NCBI RefSeq assembly: GCF_965657105.1 | Contig: NZ_CBFHNB010000023.1 | Coordinates: forward strand, 1 to 28,905 | Source of the DNA: Puniceispirillum sp965657105 | GTDB lineage: Bacteria; Pseudomonadota; Alphaproteobacteria; Puniceispirillales; Puniceispirillaceae | Direction: 5' to 3' | DNA length: 28,905 nt | Shown: piece by piece, positions 18,191 through 26,875 of the stretch | How the letters are laid out: each line of letters starts with the position of its first letter | Numbering within the stretch: the first letter of the stretch is position 1 | Notes under the pieces: model-generated | Database searches by the model: none | The model's input: the letters and a program-made list of their open reading frames with translations, nothing else | Told to the model about the DNA's origin: nothing | Position numbers and translations under genes: made by a program

Positions 18191-19311
18191 AGCTGATCCC
18201 CCCTAGCAAAACTATCGGCCGCTGTCCGTTTGCGAGTCAGCGCCAAGATCAAACCCATTGTCAAACTGCTGGCCAATAACGAGGACCCACCATAACTGAT
18301 AAAGGGTAGGGTCATGCCTTTGGTCGGGATCAGATCGACTGATGATGCCATATGAATACATGCCTGCACGCCAAATTGCATGACTAGGCTGGAAGCTGCA
18401 ATCAGGCAGAACAGGCCTTCGCCTGACATCGCCCGAGTAAAGCCGCGAAGAACGATGAAAGCATAAAGCCCAAGCAGGATCAGACAGGCTATCGCACCAT
18501 ATTCCTCGGCCGCCACCGCAAAAATGAAATCTGAATGGGCATCTGGCAGATTTAGTTTTACCCGGCCGTCACCAGGTCCGACGCCAAAGAAACCGCCTTC
18601 GGCAAAACTTTCACGCGCTTTATCGACTTGCCATGATCCGCCATTGAAAAACTTGTCCACGCGCATCTGCACGTGACTCAGATTCTGATAGGCCAGATAA
18701 AAGGCAATAGGTGCCAGAGCGATAGCGCCAATTACGAATAACAGTGGCATGCCAGCCAGAAACATCTGAAAGCCCCATGTCAGTGTAATGACTACGGTCA
18801 TGCCAATATCAGGTTGTAAAACCAGAATTGTCACCAGAATGGCCAGCAAGCCGGTGGAATAAATCCAGCCAGGAAAGTCTTGCCCTTCACGCCACAGGGT
18901 CAGTAGCCAAGCCGAAACAATGGCGAATAGGGGCTTGGCAAATTCTGATGGTTGCAAGTTAAAGCCAGCAATCGAAATCCAGCGTGTCGCGCCTTTGATT
19001 TCACTGCCAGCGACAATTGCTAGGATCATAAGCCCTATAATGGCTACCATGCCGATCAGCGCCAACGCCCTGATGGGACGCGGCTCCAATAATGAAACGC
19101 CGAAAATAATGGCTATTGCAGGAAGAAGATACATCACCTGACGGATAACGAAATGCTGTGATGGTAAGCTGATAAGATTAGCCACAGCAGGTCCCGCCGC
19201 CATCACCAGCAAGGTGCCGATTACCATCAAAATCAAGGCGCATGCCAATAGCCAGCGGTCAACAGTCCACCACCATACCCCGACCAGCGAGCGATCTGTA
19301 CGATCAAGCAT
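18187..19311 (-). CDS. ftsW: Septal peptidoglycan glycosyltransferase FtsW (SEDS family)
   Basis: FtsW is the multi-pass inner-membrane polymerase that, with FtsI, makes septal peptidoglycan from lipid II. The 374-aa product has about ten hydrophobic segments. SEDS hallmarks are present: GATRWISIAGFNLQPSEFAK (107-126), and FFGVGPGDGRVKLNLPDAHS followed by DFIFAVAAEEYG, with the conserved Asp of the periplasmic loop near 261. GIPTKGxTLPFISYGGSS-like residues lie near the C-terminus. A strong GGGAGG precedes the ATG inside the end of murD, with which it overlaps by 8 bp. RodA is the alternative SEDS protein, but the dcw position supports FtsW. Confidence 0.95.
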   Translation of the reverse strand: MLDRTDRSLVGVWWWTVDRWLLACALILMVIGTLLVMAAGPAVANLISLPSQHFVIRQVMYLLPAIAIIFGVSLLEPRPIRALALIGMVAIIGLMILAIVAGSEIKGATRWISIAGFNLQPSEFAKPLFAIVSAWLLTLWREGQDFPGWIYSTGLLAILVTILVLQPDIGMTVVITLTWGFQMFLAGMPLLFVIGAIALAPIAFYLAYQNLSHVQMRVDKFFNGGSWQVDKARESFAEGGFFGVGPGDGRVKLNLPDAHSDFIFAVAAEEYGAIACLILLGLYAFIVLRGFTRAMSGEGLFCLIAASSLVMQFGVQACIHMASSVDLIPTKGMTLPFISYGGSSLLASSLTMGLILALTRKRTAADSFARGDQL

Positions 19312-20659
19312 AACTGCCTCCCATAGAGCTGGTCATAGAACCGGAAGCCGTGGCGCAAAGTGTCGAGGCTAGGGCAGTAAAGGCATCGCCGCGGGCTTCA
19401 AAACTATCAAATTGGTCAAAGGATGCGGCCGCAGGCGATAGCAGAATATGCGCTGTATTTGATGCGCTTTGGGCATCGGCAAAGGCGGCATATGTCGCAC
19501 TTGTAAGATCATGATGAATTTCGGTAGGGCATTTGCCATTAAGCTGGCCGGCGAATAGATCAGCCGCGGCACCAATCAGATAGGCCTTTTTGACCGCCCC
19601 AAGGGCGTCACCTGCCGCGCCGATGCCATCATCTTTGGCCAGACCGCCAGCAATCCAGTAAATATTGTTAAATGCCATCAGCGCTTTGGCCGCGGCAACG
19701 CCATTGGTGGCTTTAGAATCATTGATAAAGGTTATTTGCCCTGTCTGTCCTACAGGTTGCAGACGATGCGGCAGGCCAGTAAACGACGCCATGCCTGAGT
19801 CAATCATGTTTTCGGCATAGCCCAATATACGCATGATGCTGGCTATGGCGGCAGCATTTTGTGCATTATGCGCACCCTTGAGAGCAGGGGAGCTATCGCG
19901 GCCTTTGGGCGCATCTGATGAAGTAACCGTTTTTACAGTTACCATGTCAGCAACAGGCGTTCTGGCAAAGTCACGCATATAATCATCATCACTGCCTAGA
20001 ATGACATGCCCACCAGCACAGGTTGCCGTAACCATAAGCTGTTTGGCCGCAACATAGCCATCCATGCCACCATGGCGATCAAGATGATCTGGCGTTATGT
20101 TCAGCACAACGCCAAAATCAGGTGCCAGAGACGGCGTTGTTTCAAGTTGATAGGATGATAGTTCGAGAATGATATAACCGTTGGTTCCGGGATCTTTCAG
20201 TGAACACGCCGCATCGCCGATATTGCCTCCGACGGCAATCTTGGCACCAGCCTCGACCAAACAATGAGCAAGCAGGGCGGTACAGGTCGATTTTCCATTG
20301 GTGCCGGTAATCGCAATCAGTCGGGCGTCGCTTTTGGCGCGCAAAGCCAGCTCGACTTCGCTGATGATAGGAATGCCCATATTGCTGGCTTTTGCCGCCG
20401 CCGGATGCGGTTTTGGATGAAGATGCGGTATGCCCGGGCTGATGACCAGCGCATCTAATGTTTCCCATGACCAGTCTTGCCAGTCCTGCCAGATAAAGTT
20501 ATCAGCGGTGCAGCCAGATGGTATGTCTCTATGGGCCTTATCATCATAGGCATATGTAACCGCACCTGCTGCTGCCAGTGAACGAGCAGCCGCAATGCCG
20601 GAACGACCAAGGCCTAAAAGCCCTATGCGTTGTCCTGACATGTTGTGCGGTATCATCAT
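19304..20659 (-). CDS. murD: UDP-N-acetylmuramoylalanine--D-glutamate ligase MurD
   Basis: MurD adds D-Glu to UDP-MurNAc-L-Ala. The 451-aa product has the N-terminal motif GLLGLGRSGIAAARSL (13-28), a SPGIP motif (74-78), the P-loop GTNGKST (119-125) and LDRHGGMDGY in the central domain. The length is usual. Starts at codons 1, 2 or 7 are possible. GGGG overlapping the mraY stop lies about 8 nt before codon 1, which favours the first or second ATG. The gap to mraY is 9 bp. Confidence 0.95.
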   Translation of the reverse strand: MMIPHNMSGQRIGLLGLGRSGIAAARSLAAAGAVTYAYDDKAHRDIPSGCTADNFIWQDWQDWSWETLDALVISPGIPHLHPKPHPAAAKASNMGIPIISEVELALRAKSDARLIAITGTNGKSTCTALLAHCLVEAGAKIAVGGNIGDAACSLKDPGTNGYIILELSSYQLETTPSLAPDFGVVLNITPDHLDRHGGMDGYVAAKQLMVTATCAGGHVILGSDDDYMRDFARTPVADMVTVKTVTSSDAPKGRDSSPALKGAHNAQNAAAIASIMRILGYAENMIDSGMASFTGLPHRLQPVGQTGQITFINDSKATNGVAAAKALMAFNNIYWIAGGLAKDDGIGAAGDALGAVKKAYLIGAAADLFAGQLNGKCPTEIHHDLTSATYAAFADAQSASNTAHILLSPAAASFDQFDSFEARGDAFTALASTLCATASGSMTSSMGGSYA

Positions 20660-20668
20660 GATTTGCCC

Positions 20669-21757
20669 CTAACGTAGCTTTAGTGATGACAAGGCGACGA
20701 TGCCCAGCATGAAAGCAATGATCCAGAAGCGGATAACGATTGTTGACTCGGCCCAGCCCTTTTTCTCGAAATGATGATGCAAAGGTGCCATTAGAAAAAT
20801 ACGCTTGCCAGTCAGCTTGAATGAGGCAACCTGCAAGATAACCGAGGCTGTTTCGAGAACGAAAAGACCGCCAGCAATCGCCAGCACCAGCTCATGTCTG
20901 GTAGCCACTGAAATAGCACCAAGTGCGCCGCCCAGCGCAAGCGACCCTGTATCTCCCATGAACACACGGGCAGGGGGGGCGTTAAACCATAAAAAGCCTA
21001 ATCCAGCGCCGATCAGTGCCCCGCACATAACCGCCAGTTCACCAGTACCTGGGACATAATTGATTTGCAGATAATTGGCAAAATTCACGTTACCAGCTAG
21101 ATAGGCGATCAAGGTGAAACAACCAGCCACGATCATCACCGGCACAATGGCAAGGCCATCAAGCCCATCTGTCAGATTCACCGCATTTGATGCCCCAACA
21201 ATCACCAGCATGGCAAAAGGCACATAAAACAGGCCAAGGGCGATAATGGTATCTTTCATGAAAGGTACCGAAATGCCATAGCGGACGTCGCTTGGCGATA
21301 GCTGGATGAATACCAGCGTGGCAAAGAAAGCAACAATTAGCTGCAACCCCATCTTCATGCGTCCTGACATGCCATGGTGCGAACGGCGGCGCAGTTTCAT
21401 CCAGTCATCAACACTGCCGATAGCACCAAAAACCAATGCCACTGATAAAACAGGCCACATATAGGGGTTCGATAACGGCGTCCATAGCAATGCCGAAATG
21501 GCAAAAGCCGCCAGTATCAATAACCCGCCCATGGTGGGGGTGCCAATTTTGGTAATCAGATGCGATTGCGGGCCATCATCACGAATAGGCTGGCCTTCTT
21601 TCTGATTTGCTTTCAGCCAACGGATAAATACCGGACCAAATAACAGGCTTAGAAACAAAGCTGTAACCGTTGCCCCGCCAGTTCTAAACGTGATGTAGCG
21701 GAACAGGTTGAAGAACTGGTATTCACCCGCCAATGGAACAAGTAAATCAGGTAACAT
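20669..21757 (-). CDS. mraY: Phospho-N-acetylmuramoyl-pentapeptide transferase MraY
   Basis: MraY is the polytopic inner-membrane enzyme that transfers phospho-MurNAc-pentapeptide to undecaprenyl phosphate, forming lipid I. The 362-aa product starts with the typical FFNLFRYITFRTGGA stretch. It also shows the Asp-rich motif DDWMKLRRRSHHGMSG, NAVNLTDGLDGLA, and the HHH motif APLHHHFEKKGWAE with hydrophobic segments between. The length matches the E. coli enzyme (360). A run of seven C residues on the coding strand (plus 20973-20979) encodes Ala-Pro-Pro, with the frame intact. The start overlaps the murF stop by 11 bp. Confidence 0.97.
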   Translation of the reverse strand: MLPDLLVPLAGEYQFFNLFRYITFRTGGATVTALFLSLLFGPVFIRWLKANQKEGQPIRDDGPQSHLITKIGTPTMGGLLILAAFAISALLWTPLSNPYMWPVLSVALVFGAIGSVDDWMKLRRRSHHGMSGRMKMGLQLIVAFFATLVFIQLSPSDVRYGISVPFMKDTIIALGLFYVPFAMLVIVGASNAVNLTDGLDGLAIVPVMIVAGCFTLIAYLAGNVNFANYLQINYVPGTGELAVMCGALIGAGLGFLWFNAPPARVFMGDTGSLALGGALGAISVATRHELVLAIAGGLFVLETASVILQVASFKLTGKRIFLMAPLHHHFEKKGWAESTIVIRFWIIAFMLGIVALSSLKLR

Positions 21758-23198
21758 GCAATTTGCCCTTGGCTAGGTGTGAGGCGGCAGACGTGGCTGG
21801 TGTCTTGTCGGTCAGGACGCTGAGAACAGCGTCGGTGACGCGCCATGCGCCAGAACCTTTTGATCCCTTGATAAAGATTGTATCGTTAGTCTGAACAAGC
21901 CGTGCCAGCATGTCGGTTGCATGTGCCGGATCGTCGGCGATGATTACATCACAGCTAGGAGCCGCTTTGGCAAAGGCATGGGCAAAGTTAGCCCCGATGG
22001 TAATGACATGGCGCGGGGCAATGCTGGCGACGGTTGTAACAATATCGTCATGCGCGGCAGCGCTATCGCTGCCTAGTTCGAGCATGTCACTCAATACCAT
22101 TATGTCGGTATGGCGCGCGCCTGTTAAAAATGGGGCAAGTGCAGCCGACATCGATGCTGGACTGGCATTATAACTATCATCGATAACTGATATGGCATGG
22201 CCATTGAAAAAGCCGCTATGACGTGCGCCACGTCCAGCAATATCTCCAAAACTGGCTAGATCATTACTGGCGGCGACCGGATCTTCGCCCAGCGCATATA
22301 TACAAGCCAGAACACCCAAAGAGTTCATCGCCCAATGCTGTCCTGACATGCCTAAATGAAAGCTGACGGGAACGCCGGATAAATCGGCCTCTATGTTCAT
22401 GCCATCATTATCCTGACGCGCTGACAGCAAACAGAATTCGGCATCGCTATGACTGCCAAAGGTTACAATCCGGCTGACGCCCGCGCTCTTGGCGGCTTCA
22501 GATAGTTTCGGGAAAAACGGATCATCACTGTTCAGAACAGCCGTGCCGCCGTGCATACCTTCGAATATTTCGGCTTTGGCGTCGGCAATGGCGTCAATCG
22601 AATCAAAATGCCCTGAATGGGCCGCAGCAATCCGAGTGATCATGGCAATATCAGGCTGGGCAATACGCGTTAGGCTGGCAATTTCACCTGCGTGATTCAT
22701 GCCGATTTCCTGAATCGCAAACTGGCTATCTTTTGGCAGTGCGGCAAGGCTTAACGGCAGGCCGATATGATTATTGAAATTGCCTTCATTCGCATGGCTT
22801 TGACCACATGCGCGTAATAGATGCGCCAGCATCTCCTTGGTGCCTGTTTTACCAACTGAACCGGTGATGGCAATCATCGAACCTTTAAACCGGTTGCGTC
22901 CGGCAACTGCCAACGCGGTCAAGGCTGCCAAACAGTCCGGCACAACGATCTGTGCAAGGTTAATAGAGGTGTCGGGCGTTGCTACAAGGGCTGCGCTGGC
23001 ATCCCCATTGGCGGCCTTGGCAAGGAAGTCATGCCCATCCGCTTGCGCACCTGGCAAAGCCACAAACAGACTGCCTTTACGGCACATGCGGCTATCCATT
23101 GTGATATGATCTATCGGTGCTGGCACCATTGCTGTTTCAGCCATGATGCCATTGGTATGCGTGCAGATTTCATCGACTGTCCACAGATGCGCGGTCAT
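21747..23198 (-). CDS. murF: UDP-MurNAc-tripeptide--D-Ala-D-Ala ligase MurF
   Basis: MurF adds D-Ala-D-Ala to complete the UDP-MurNAc-pentapeptide. The 483-aa product has the N-terminal FVALPGAQADGHDFL domain motif, the P-loop GSVGKTGTKE (113-122), IGMNHAGEIASL, and the central DDSYNASPASM motif. These are MurF signatures, distinct from the other Mur ligases. It follows murE with an ATGA overlap and overlaps mraY by 11 bp. Confidence 0.96.
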   Translation of the reverse strand: MTAHLWTVDEICTHTNGIMAETAMVPAPIDHITMDSRMCRKGSLFVALPGAQADGHDFLAKAANGDASAALVATPDTSINLAQIVVPDCLAALTALAVAGRNRFKGSMIAITGSVGKTGTKEMLAHLLRACGQSHANEGNFNNHIGLPLSLAALPKDSQFAIQEIGMNHAGEIASLTRIAQPDIAMITRIAAAHSGHFDSIDAIADAKAEIFEGMHGGTAVLNSDDPFFPKLSEAAKSAGVSRIVTFGSHSDAEFCLLSARQDNDGMNIEADLSGVPVSFHLGMSGQHWAMNSLGVLACIYALGEDPVAASNDLASFGDIAGRGARHSGFFNGHAISVIDDSYNASPASMSAALAPFLTGARHTDIMVLSDMLELGSDSAAAHDDIVTTVASIAPRHVITIGANFAHAFAKAAPSCDVIIADDPAHATDMLARLVQTNDTIFIKGSKGSGAWRVTDAVLSVLTDKTPATSAASHLAKGKLHVT

Positions 23199-24703
23199 TT
23201 ATGCGCCTCCGTCATATCTGCAATGATCCGGCTGGCAACAGATATGTCACTAAAGGGCAAGGTTTCATCACCGATCAATTGAACGGTTTCATGCCCTTTG
23301 CCAGCTATCAGCAGAACATCACCCTCAACCAGCTGTTCGAGTGCGGTTTTTATGGCGGTATCGCGTGGGGTAATTTCGATACTCTTGGGGCTGGCGGCCA
23401 TAATCGCTGAACGGATACTGGCTGGATCTTCAGACCGTGGATTATCGTCAGTGACGATCACCATATCGGCGGCGTCATCAGCAATGGCACCCATCAACGC
23501 CCGTTTTGACGGATCACGGTCGCCACCACATCCAAACAGCACATAAAGTTTACGGCTAACTTCAGGTCGCAGGGCTTCTAGCGCAGCGCGCAAGGCGTCA
23601 GGCGTATGGGCAAAATCAACAACAATCTGTGCGCCCTGTGGATGCCCCGTTACGGTCTGCATCCGCCCTGGGGCTGGTTTGAGATAGGCTAACCCACCAA
23701 GCGAGTCCTGTAGAGGCAGGCCACTCATATGAGCCATGATGCCGGCGGTTAAGGCGTTAACCGCCTGAAAGGTGCCGGACATGGCAAGTGGGATATGCCA
23801 GCTTTCGCCGTTATGCTTAACCACCATTTCCAGAATATTGTCGATCGGTGTAACGTTTTCGATCTGGAAGTCGGCATCATCGGCAAAGCCGAATGTCTTT
23901 AAAACAATCTTTCGTGCGTCACCTTGTGCTGTCAGCATTTTGCAAAGCCGGCGACCATAGGGATCATCAATATTGATGATGGCCGCACCTGCATGCATCA
24001 GTAAATCCATGAACAGATGTGATTTGGCGACAAAGTAAGACTCCATATCATCATGATGATCGAGATGATCTTGCGTCAGATTGGTAAAGGCGGCGATATG
24101 GATGTTGAGTCCGTCAAGACGTTGTTGCACAAGGCCGTGCGAACTGGCCTCAAGCGCAAGATGCGTTATCCCCGCATCGCATAGGGGGGATAGGGCAGAG
24201 TGCAGAGACACGCTGTCAGGTGTTGTAAGCTTTGGTAAATCTAGGATTTTACCATCCATTTTTCGTGTGTGAGTGCCTTTGATACCCAAGGTGCCGATCG
24301 ATGCTGCCTGCCATGTAACACGCGTCCATAGCTGGCGCAGAAAATCGGTTGTCGATGTTTTACCATTAGTGCCTGTCACCGCGGCGATCATGCCTGGTTG
24401 TTTGCGCCAGAAGCGGGCGGCGGCTTTGGCTAGCACAAGCCGCGGGTTTTCAACCATGATAATGGGGATGTCCAGATCATTAAGCGGGGCATCCAAAGGG
24501 CGCATATCCGTCAGAATGACATTGGCGCCTGCATGAATGGCGGCTTTGATGTAAATACGACCATCAGTCGAACTGCCCGCCACCGCGGCAAACATATCGC
24601 CCGGTTTGATGGCGCGCGAATTGTCGCTCATGCCGCCAATCTTTATCGACGCGGCGTGATCGGGAATGTCTGCCAGATATTTCAATAGATCAGAAAGATG
24701 CAA
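23195..24703 (-). CDS. murE: UDP-MurNAc-L-Ala-D-Glu--meso-diaminopimelate ligase MurE (TTG start)
   Basis: MurE adds the third residue of the stem peptide. The DNPR motif (420-423 in this numbering) is the meso-diaminopimelate-specific form, so DAP-type peptidoglycan is expected. Other motifs are DNSRAIKPGDMF, the P-loop GTNGKTST (111-118), and HLALEASSHGL in the central domain. The open frame extends to an ATG at 24787, deep inside ftsI. I place the start at the TTG at 24703 because a full AGGAGG (24710-24715) lies 6 nt upstream and the resulting 502-aa product starts like other MurE proteins (LHLSDLL). The start overlaps ftsI by 14 bp. Confidence 0.95.
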   Translation of the reverse strand: MHLSDLLKYLADIPDHAASIKIGGMSDNSRAIKPGDMFAAVAGSSTDGRIYIKAAIHAGANVILTDMRPLDAPLNDLDIPIIMVENPRLVLAKAAARFWRKQPGMIAAVTGTNGKTSTTDFLRQLWTRVTWQAASIGTLGIKGTHTRKMDGKILDLPKLTTPDSVSLHSALSPLCDAGITHLALEASSHGLVQQRLDGLNIHIAAFTNLTQDHLDHHDDMESYFVAKSHLFMDLLMHAGAAIINIDDPYGRRLCKMLTAQGDARKIVLKTFGFADDADFQIENVTPIDNILEMVVKHNGESWHIPLAMSGTFQAVNALTAGIMAHMSGLPLQDSLGGLAYLKPAPGRMQTVTGHPQGAQIVVDFAHTPDALRAALEALRPEVSRKLYVLFGCGGDRDPSKRALMGAIADDAADMVIVTDDNPRSEDPASIRSAIMAASPKSIEITPRDTAIKTALEQLVEGDVLLIAGKGHETVQLIGDETLPFSDISVASRIIADMTEAHK

Positions 24704-26408
24704 GTGTTGCCTCCTGATTGCCAATATTGAAATCAAGCATGAGTTTCTGGCGAATTGATGGCGATTCTTCGTCAACAGGGTGCACACCTAAGATAGGTGA
24801 AATCTGCTCGACAATTCGGCGCACTGCTGGTGCCGCTACCCAGCCCCCAGTTGCAAAGCCACTGGATTGCTTCTGTCCTTTTGGCTCATCAACCATGATC
24901 ACGATTACATAGCGCGGATCGTGGACGGGAAAGGTTGCCACAAAGGTAGCCAAATTGGCCTTGGCATTATAGCCGCCATTCGCTTGCACTTTTTCGGCGG
25001 TACCGGTCTTGCCGCCAACCATATACCCGGGTGCACGGGCTTTCTTGCCGGTGCCTTCTTTATGCGAAACAACCAGCCGCATCATGGATCTGACGGCGCG
25101 GGCTGTATGCTCGGAAAAGACGCGCGTTTTGATAATTTCATCACCCGTTTTACGCTTTAGCAATGTTGGAGCTATCCGCAGGCCATTGCTGCTTGCTGTT
25201 GAAACAGCGCTGGCAAGATGGACGGGTGAAATCGAAATACCATGTCCGTATGACACCGTAAGGGTTGCGGCACGCTTCCAGTGTTTTGGCGATAATGGCT
25301 TGGCAATTTCTGGTAATTCAAGCGGCAAACGATCCAACAGGCCAAGCCGCTGCATATATTCTTTCTGAATAGACGCGCCAAATTCTTCTGCCATCAAAGC
25401 TGAACCGATATTCGACGAATGCACCATGATCTCGGCGACATTTAAGGGCTTTTTGCTAGGGTGATAATCATTGATCGTAAAGCGTGACACCCGAAGTGGT
25501 TTCATGACTTCAAATTCGGTACGTGGGGTTGCCGCTCCGGTTTCCAGCGCTATCGCAGTATTCAGCACCTTAAAGGTCGAACCCATTTCATACAGGCCCT
25601 TGGTTGCCCGATTAAACCGCGCATCATCGCTGGCTTTGGCGAAATGATTGGGGTTGTAATCAGGCAAAGAGGTCATCGCCAAAATTTCGCCAGTGCGTGT
25701 ATCGAGTAAAACGCCAGCACCGCCAATAGCCTCAAACTCATTAATTTGTTTTGATATTTCAGCGCGCATGATCGCCTGTAGCCCCACATCAAGCGACAGA
25801 TGAATATCCTTGCCTGCGGCCAGATGTGCGTCTTGTGATTTTTCGATGCCCGCAATGCCGTTATGTTCGGGATCGACCTGGCCTAGAATATGTGCGGCTG
25901 TTTCAGCGCGTGGATAAACACGTAAAGTGCTTTCGGCAAAATAAACACCCGGAATGCCAAGCCGCAGGATTTCGGCATGGCGTGCTGGTGTCAGTTTCCG
26001 ATCAAGTTCGACATAGCGGGTCTTTTTGGACAGTAATGTTTTCAGACTTACCTCATCATACCGTGCAATCAAAGGTGCCAGCTTGGAAGCTGCGTCGGTT
26101 ACATCCATGATTTCACGGGGGTCAGCATGCAAAACCGTAATTGGCAGATTGGTCGCCAGAAGACGCCCCTTGCGATCAATTATCTGACCACGCTCGACAT
26201 GCGCTGTTTTAAACTGATTGGCCATACGCTCGCGTGCGCCCGCATCTGACAGGTTGAAAATCCGAAAACCTATAATGCTGAAAGCCAGTATAGCTACACT
26301 CGCACATAGCAATAGGCGTATTTCTGCAATCACCCGTGATGCGGCAGGGTCAGGTCGTGGCGGCAACACTAGATTACGCACATTAGATAGAAATCCGCCT
26401 TTCCGCAT
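24690..26408 (-). CDS. ftsI: Septal peptidoglycan transpeptidase FtsI (PBP3)
   Basis: FtsI is the class B penicillin-binding protein that crosslinks septal wall with FtsW. The 572-aa product has a short cytoplasmic tail, one membrane anchor (about 31-52) and a pedestal domain containing RGQIIDRKGRLLA (73-85). The transpeptidase domain has all three active-site motifs: STFK with nucleophile S277 (277-280), SSN (331-333) and KTGT (467-470). The length is typical. Its ATG overlaps the ftsL stop as TAATG, and its last codons carry the murE ribosome binding site. Confidence 0.97.
   Translation of the reverse strand: MRKGGFLSNVRNLVLPPRPDPAASRVIAEIRLLLCASVAILAFSIIGFRIFNLSDAGARERMANQFKTAHVERGQIIDRKGRLLATNLPITVLHADPREIMDVTDAASKLAPLIARYDEVSLKTLLSKKTRYVELDRKLTPARHAEILRLGIPGVYFAESTLRVYPRAETAAHILGQVDPEHNGIAGIEKSQDAHLAAGKDIHLSLDVGLQAIMRAEISKQINEFEAIGGAGVLLDTRTGEILAMTSLPDYNPNHFAKASDDARFNRATKGLYEMGSTFKVLNTAIALETGAATPRTEFEVMKPLRVSRFTINDYHPSKKPLNVAEIMVHSSNIGSALMAEEFGASIQKEYMQRLGLLDRLPLELPEIAKPLSPKHWKRAATLTVSYGHGISISPVHLASAVSTASSNGLRIAPTLLKRKTGDEIIKTRVFSEHTARAVRSMMRLVVSHKEGTGKKARAPGYMVGGKTGTAEKVQANGGYNAKANLATFVATFPVHDPRYVIVIMVDEPKGQKQSSGFATGGWVAAPAVRRIVEQISPILGVHPVDEESPSIRQKLMLDFNIGNQEATLASF
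24710..24715 (-). promoter_or_regulatory. Shine-Dalgarno sequence deciding the murE TTG start
   Basis: AGGAGG on the minus strand, 6 nt before the TTG at 24703, is complementary to the anti-Shine-Dalgarno sequence over its whole length. It lies inside the last codons of ftsI. No ATG or GTG in the murE frame lies within a suitable distance. Confidence 0.85.
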
Positions 26409-26875
26409 TACGGTTTATCCTTTCCAGCTGTAACGGCCTTGATATGACTGCCTTTGAGCGTGATGCTTGGAAGTGCGACCGATATTTTCGTGTTTTTTTC
26501 AGAGATATCTTGAGAGTTTGTATGGTTAATGGCGCGTGCTTTGGGTGCTTTTGGCACTGGAAGTTGCACTATTGGCGTCGGTTTTTGGGAATTGGTGTCT
26601 GACATAACGCGCATGGGGATGGCGTCAAGTGGCAGAATGCGGTCATAGCTGATTGGCTCCATATTAAGTAGCGTGCTGGATAGACTCATGATCCGCTCAG
26701 GCCTTGATAAATAAGCCCATTCAGCTTCAAGCACAGCAATGTCGCGTTTGGTTGCCGCTATTGTCAGTTGCAGATCATTCAGCCGATCTTGTCGTGCATC
26801 GATACCGGTTTTGACCTGATACAAGGTTGTGCCAAGGCCAGCTAGAACAAGGGCGCTAATTAAAATCATGCGCAT
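26408..26875 (-). CDS. ftsL: Cell division protein FtsL with extended C-terminus
   Basis: FtsL is a small bitopic protein that joins FtsB and FtsQ and activates FtsWI. The 155-aa product has one membrane segment (about 3-20), then a predicted coiled coil (about 21-60), and the conserved LEAEWAYLSRPERI stretch (54-67) found in alphaproteobacterial FtsL. After residue ~95 comes a low-complexity Lys/Pro/Ser/Thr-rich tail that FtsL proteins of ~100-120 aa lack. Two starts compete. The ATG at 26875 has AGGAG 8 nt upstream. The ATG at 26869 makes an ATGA overlap with rsmH but is 14 nt from AGGAG. I prefer the first. Confidence 0.85.
   Translation of the reverse strand: MRMILISALVLAGLGTTLYQVKTGIDARQDRLNDLQLTIAATKRDIAVLEAEWAYLSRPERIMSLSSTLLNMEPISYDRILPLDAIPMRVMSDTNSQKPTPIVQLPVPKAPKARAINHTNSQDISEKNTKISVALPSITLKGSHIKAVTAGKDKP

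Noticed and set aside
20973..20979. Seven-G run in mraY as a possible phase-variation tract
   Set aside because: The frame is intact, the run encodes conserved Ala-Pro-Pro, and mraY is essential, so switching off by slippage would be lethal.
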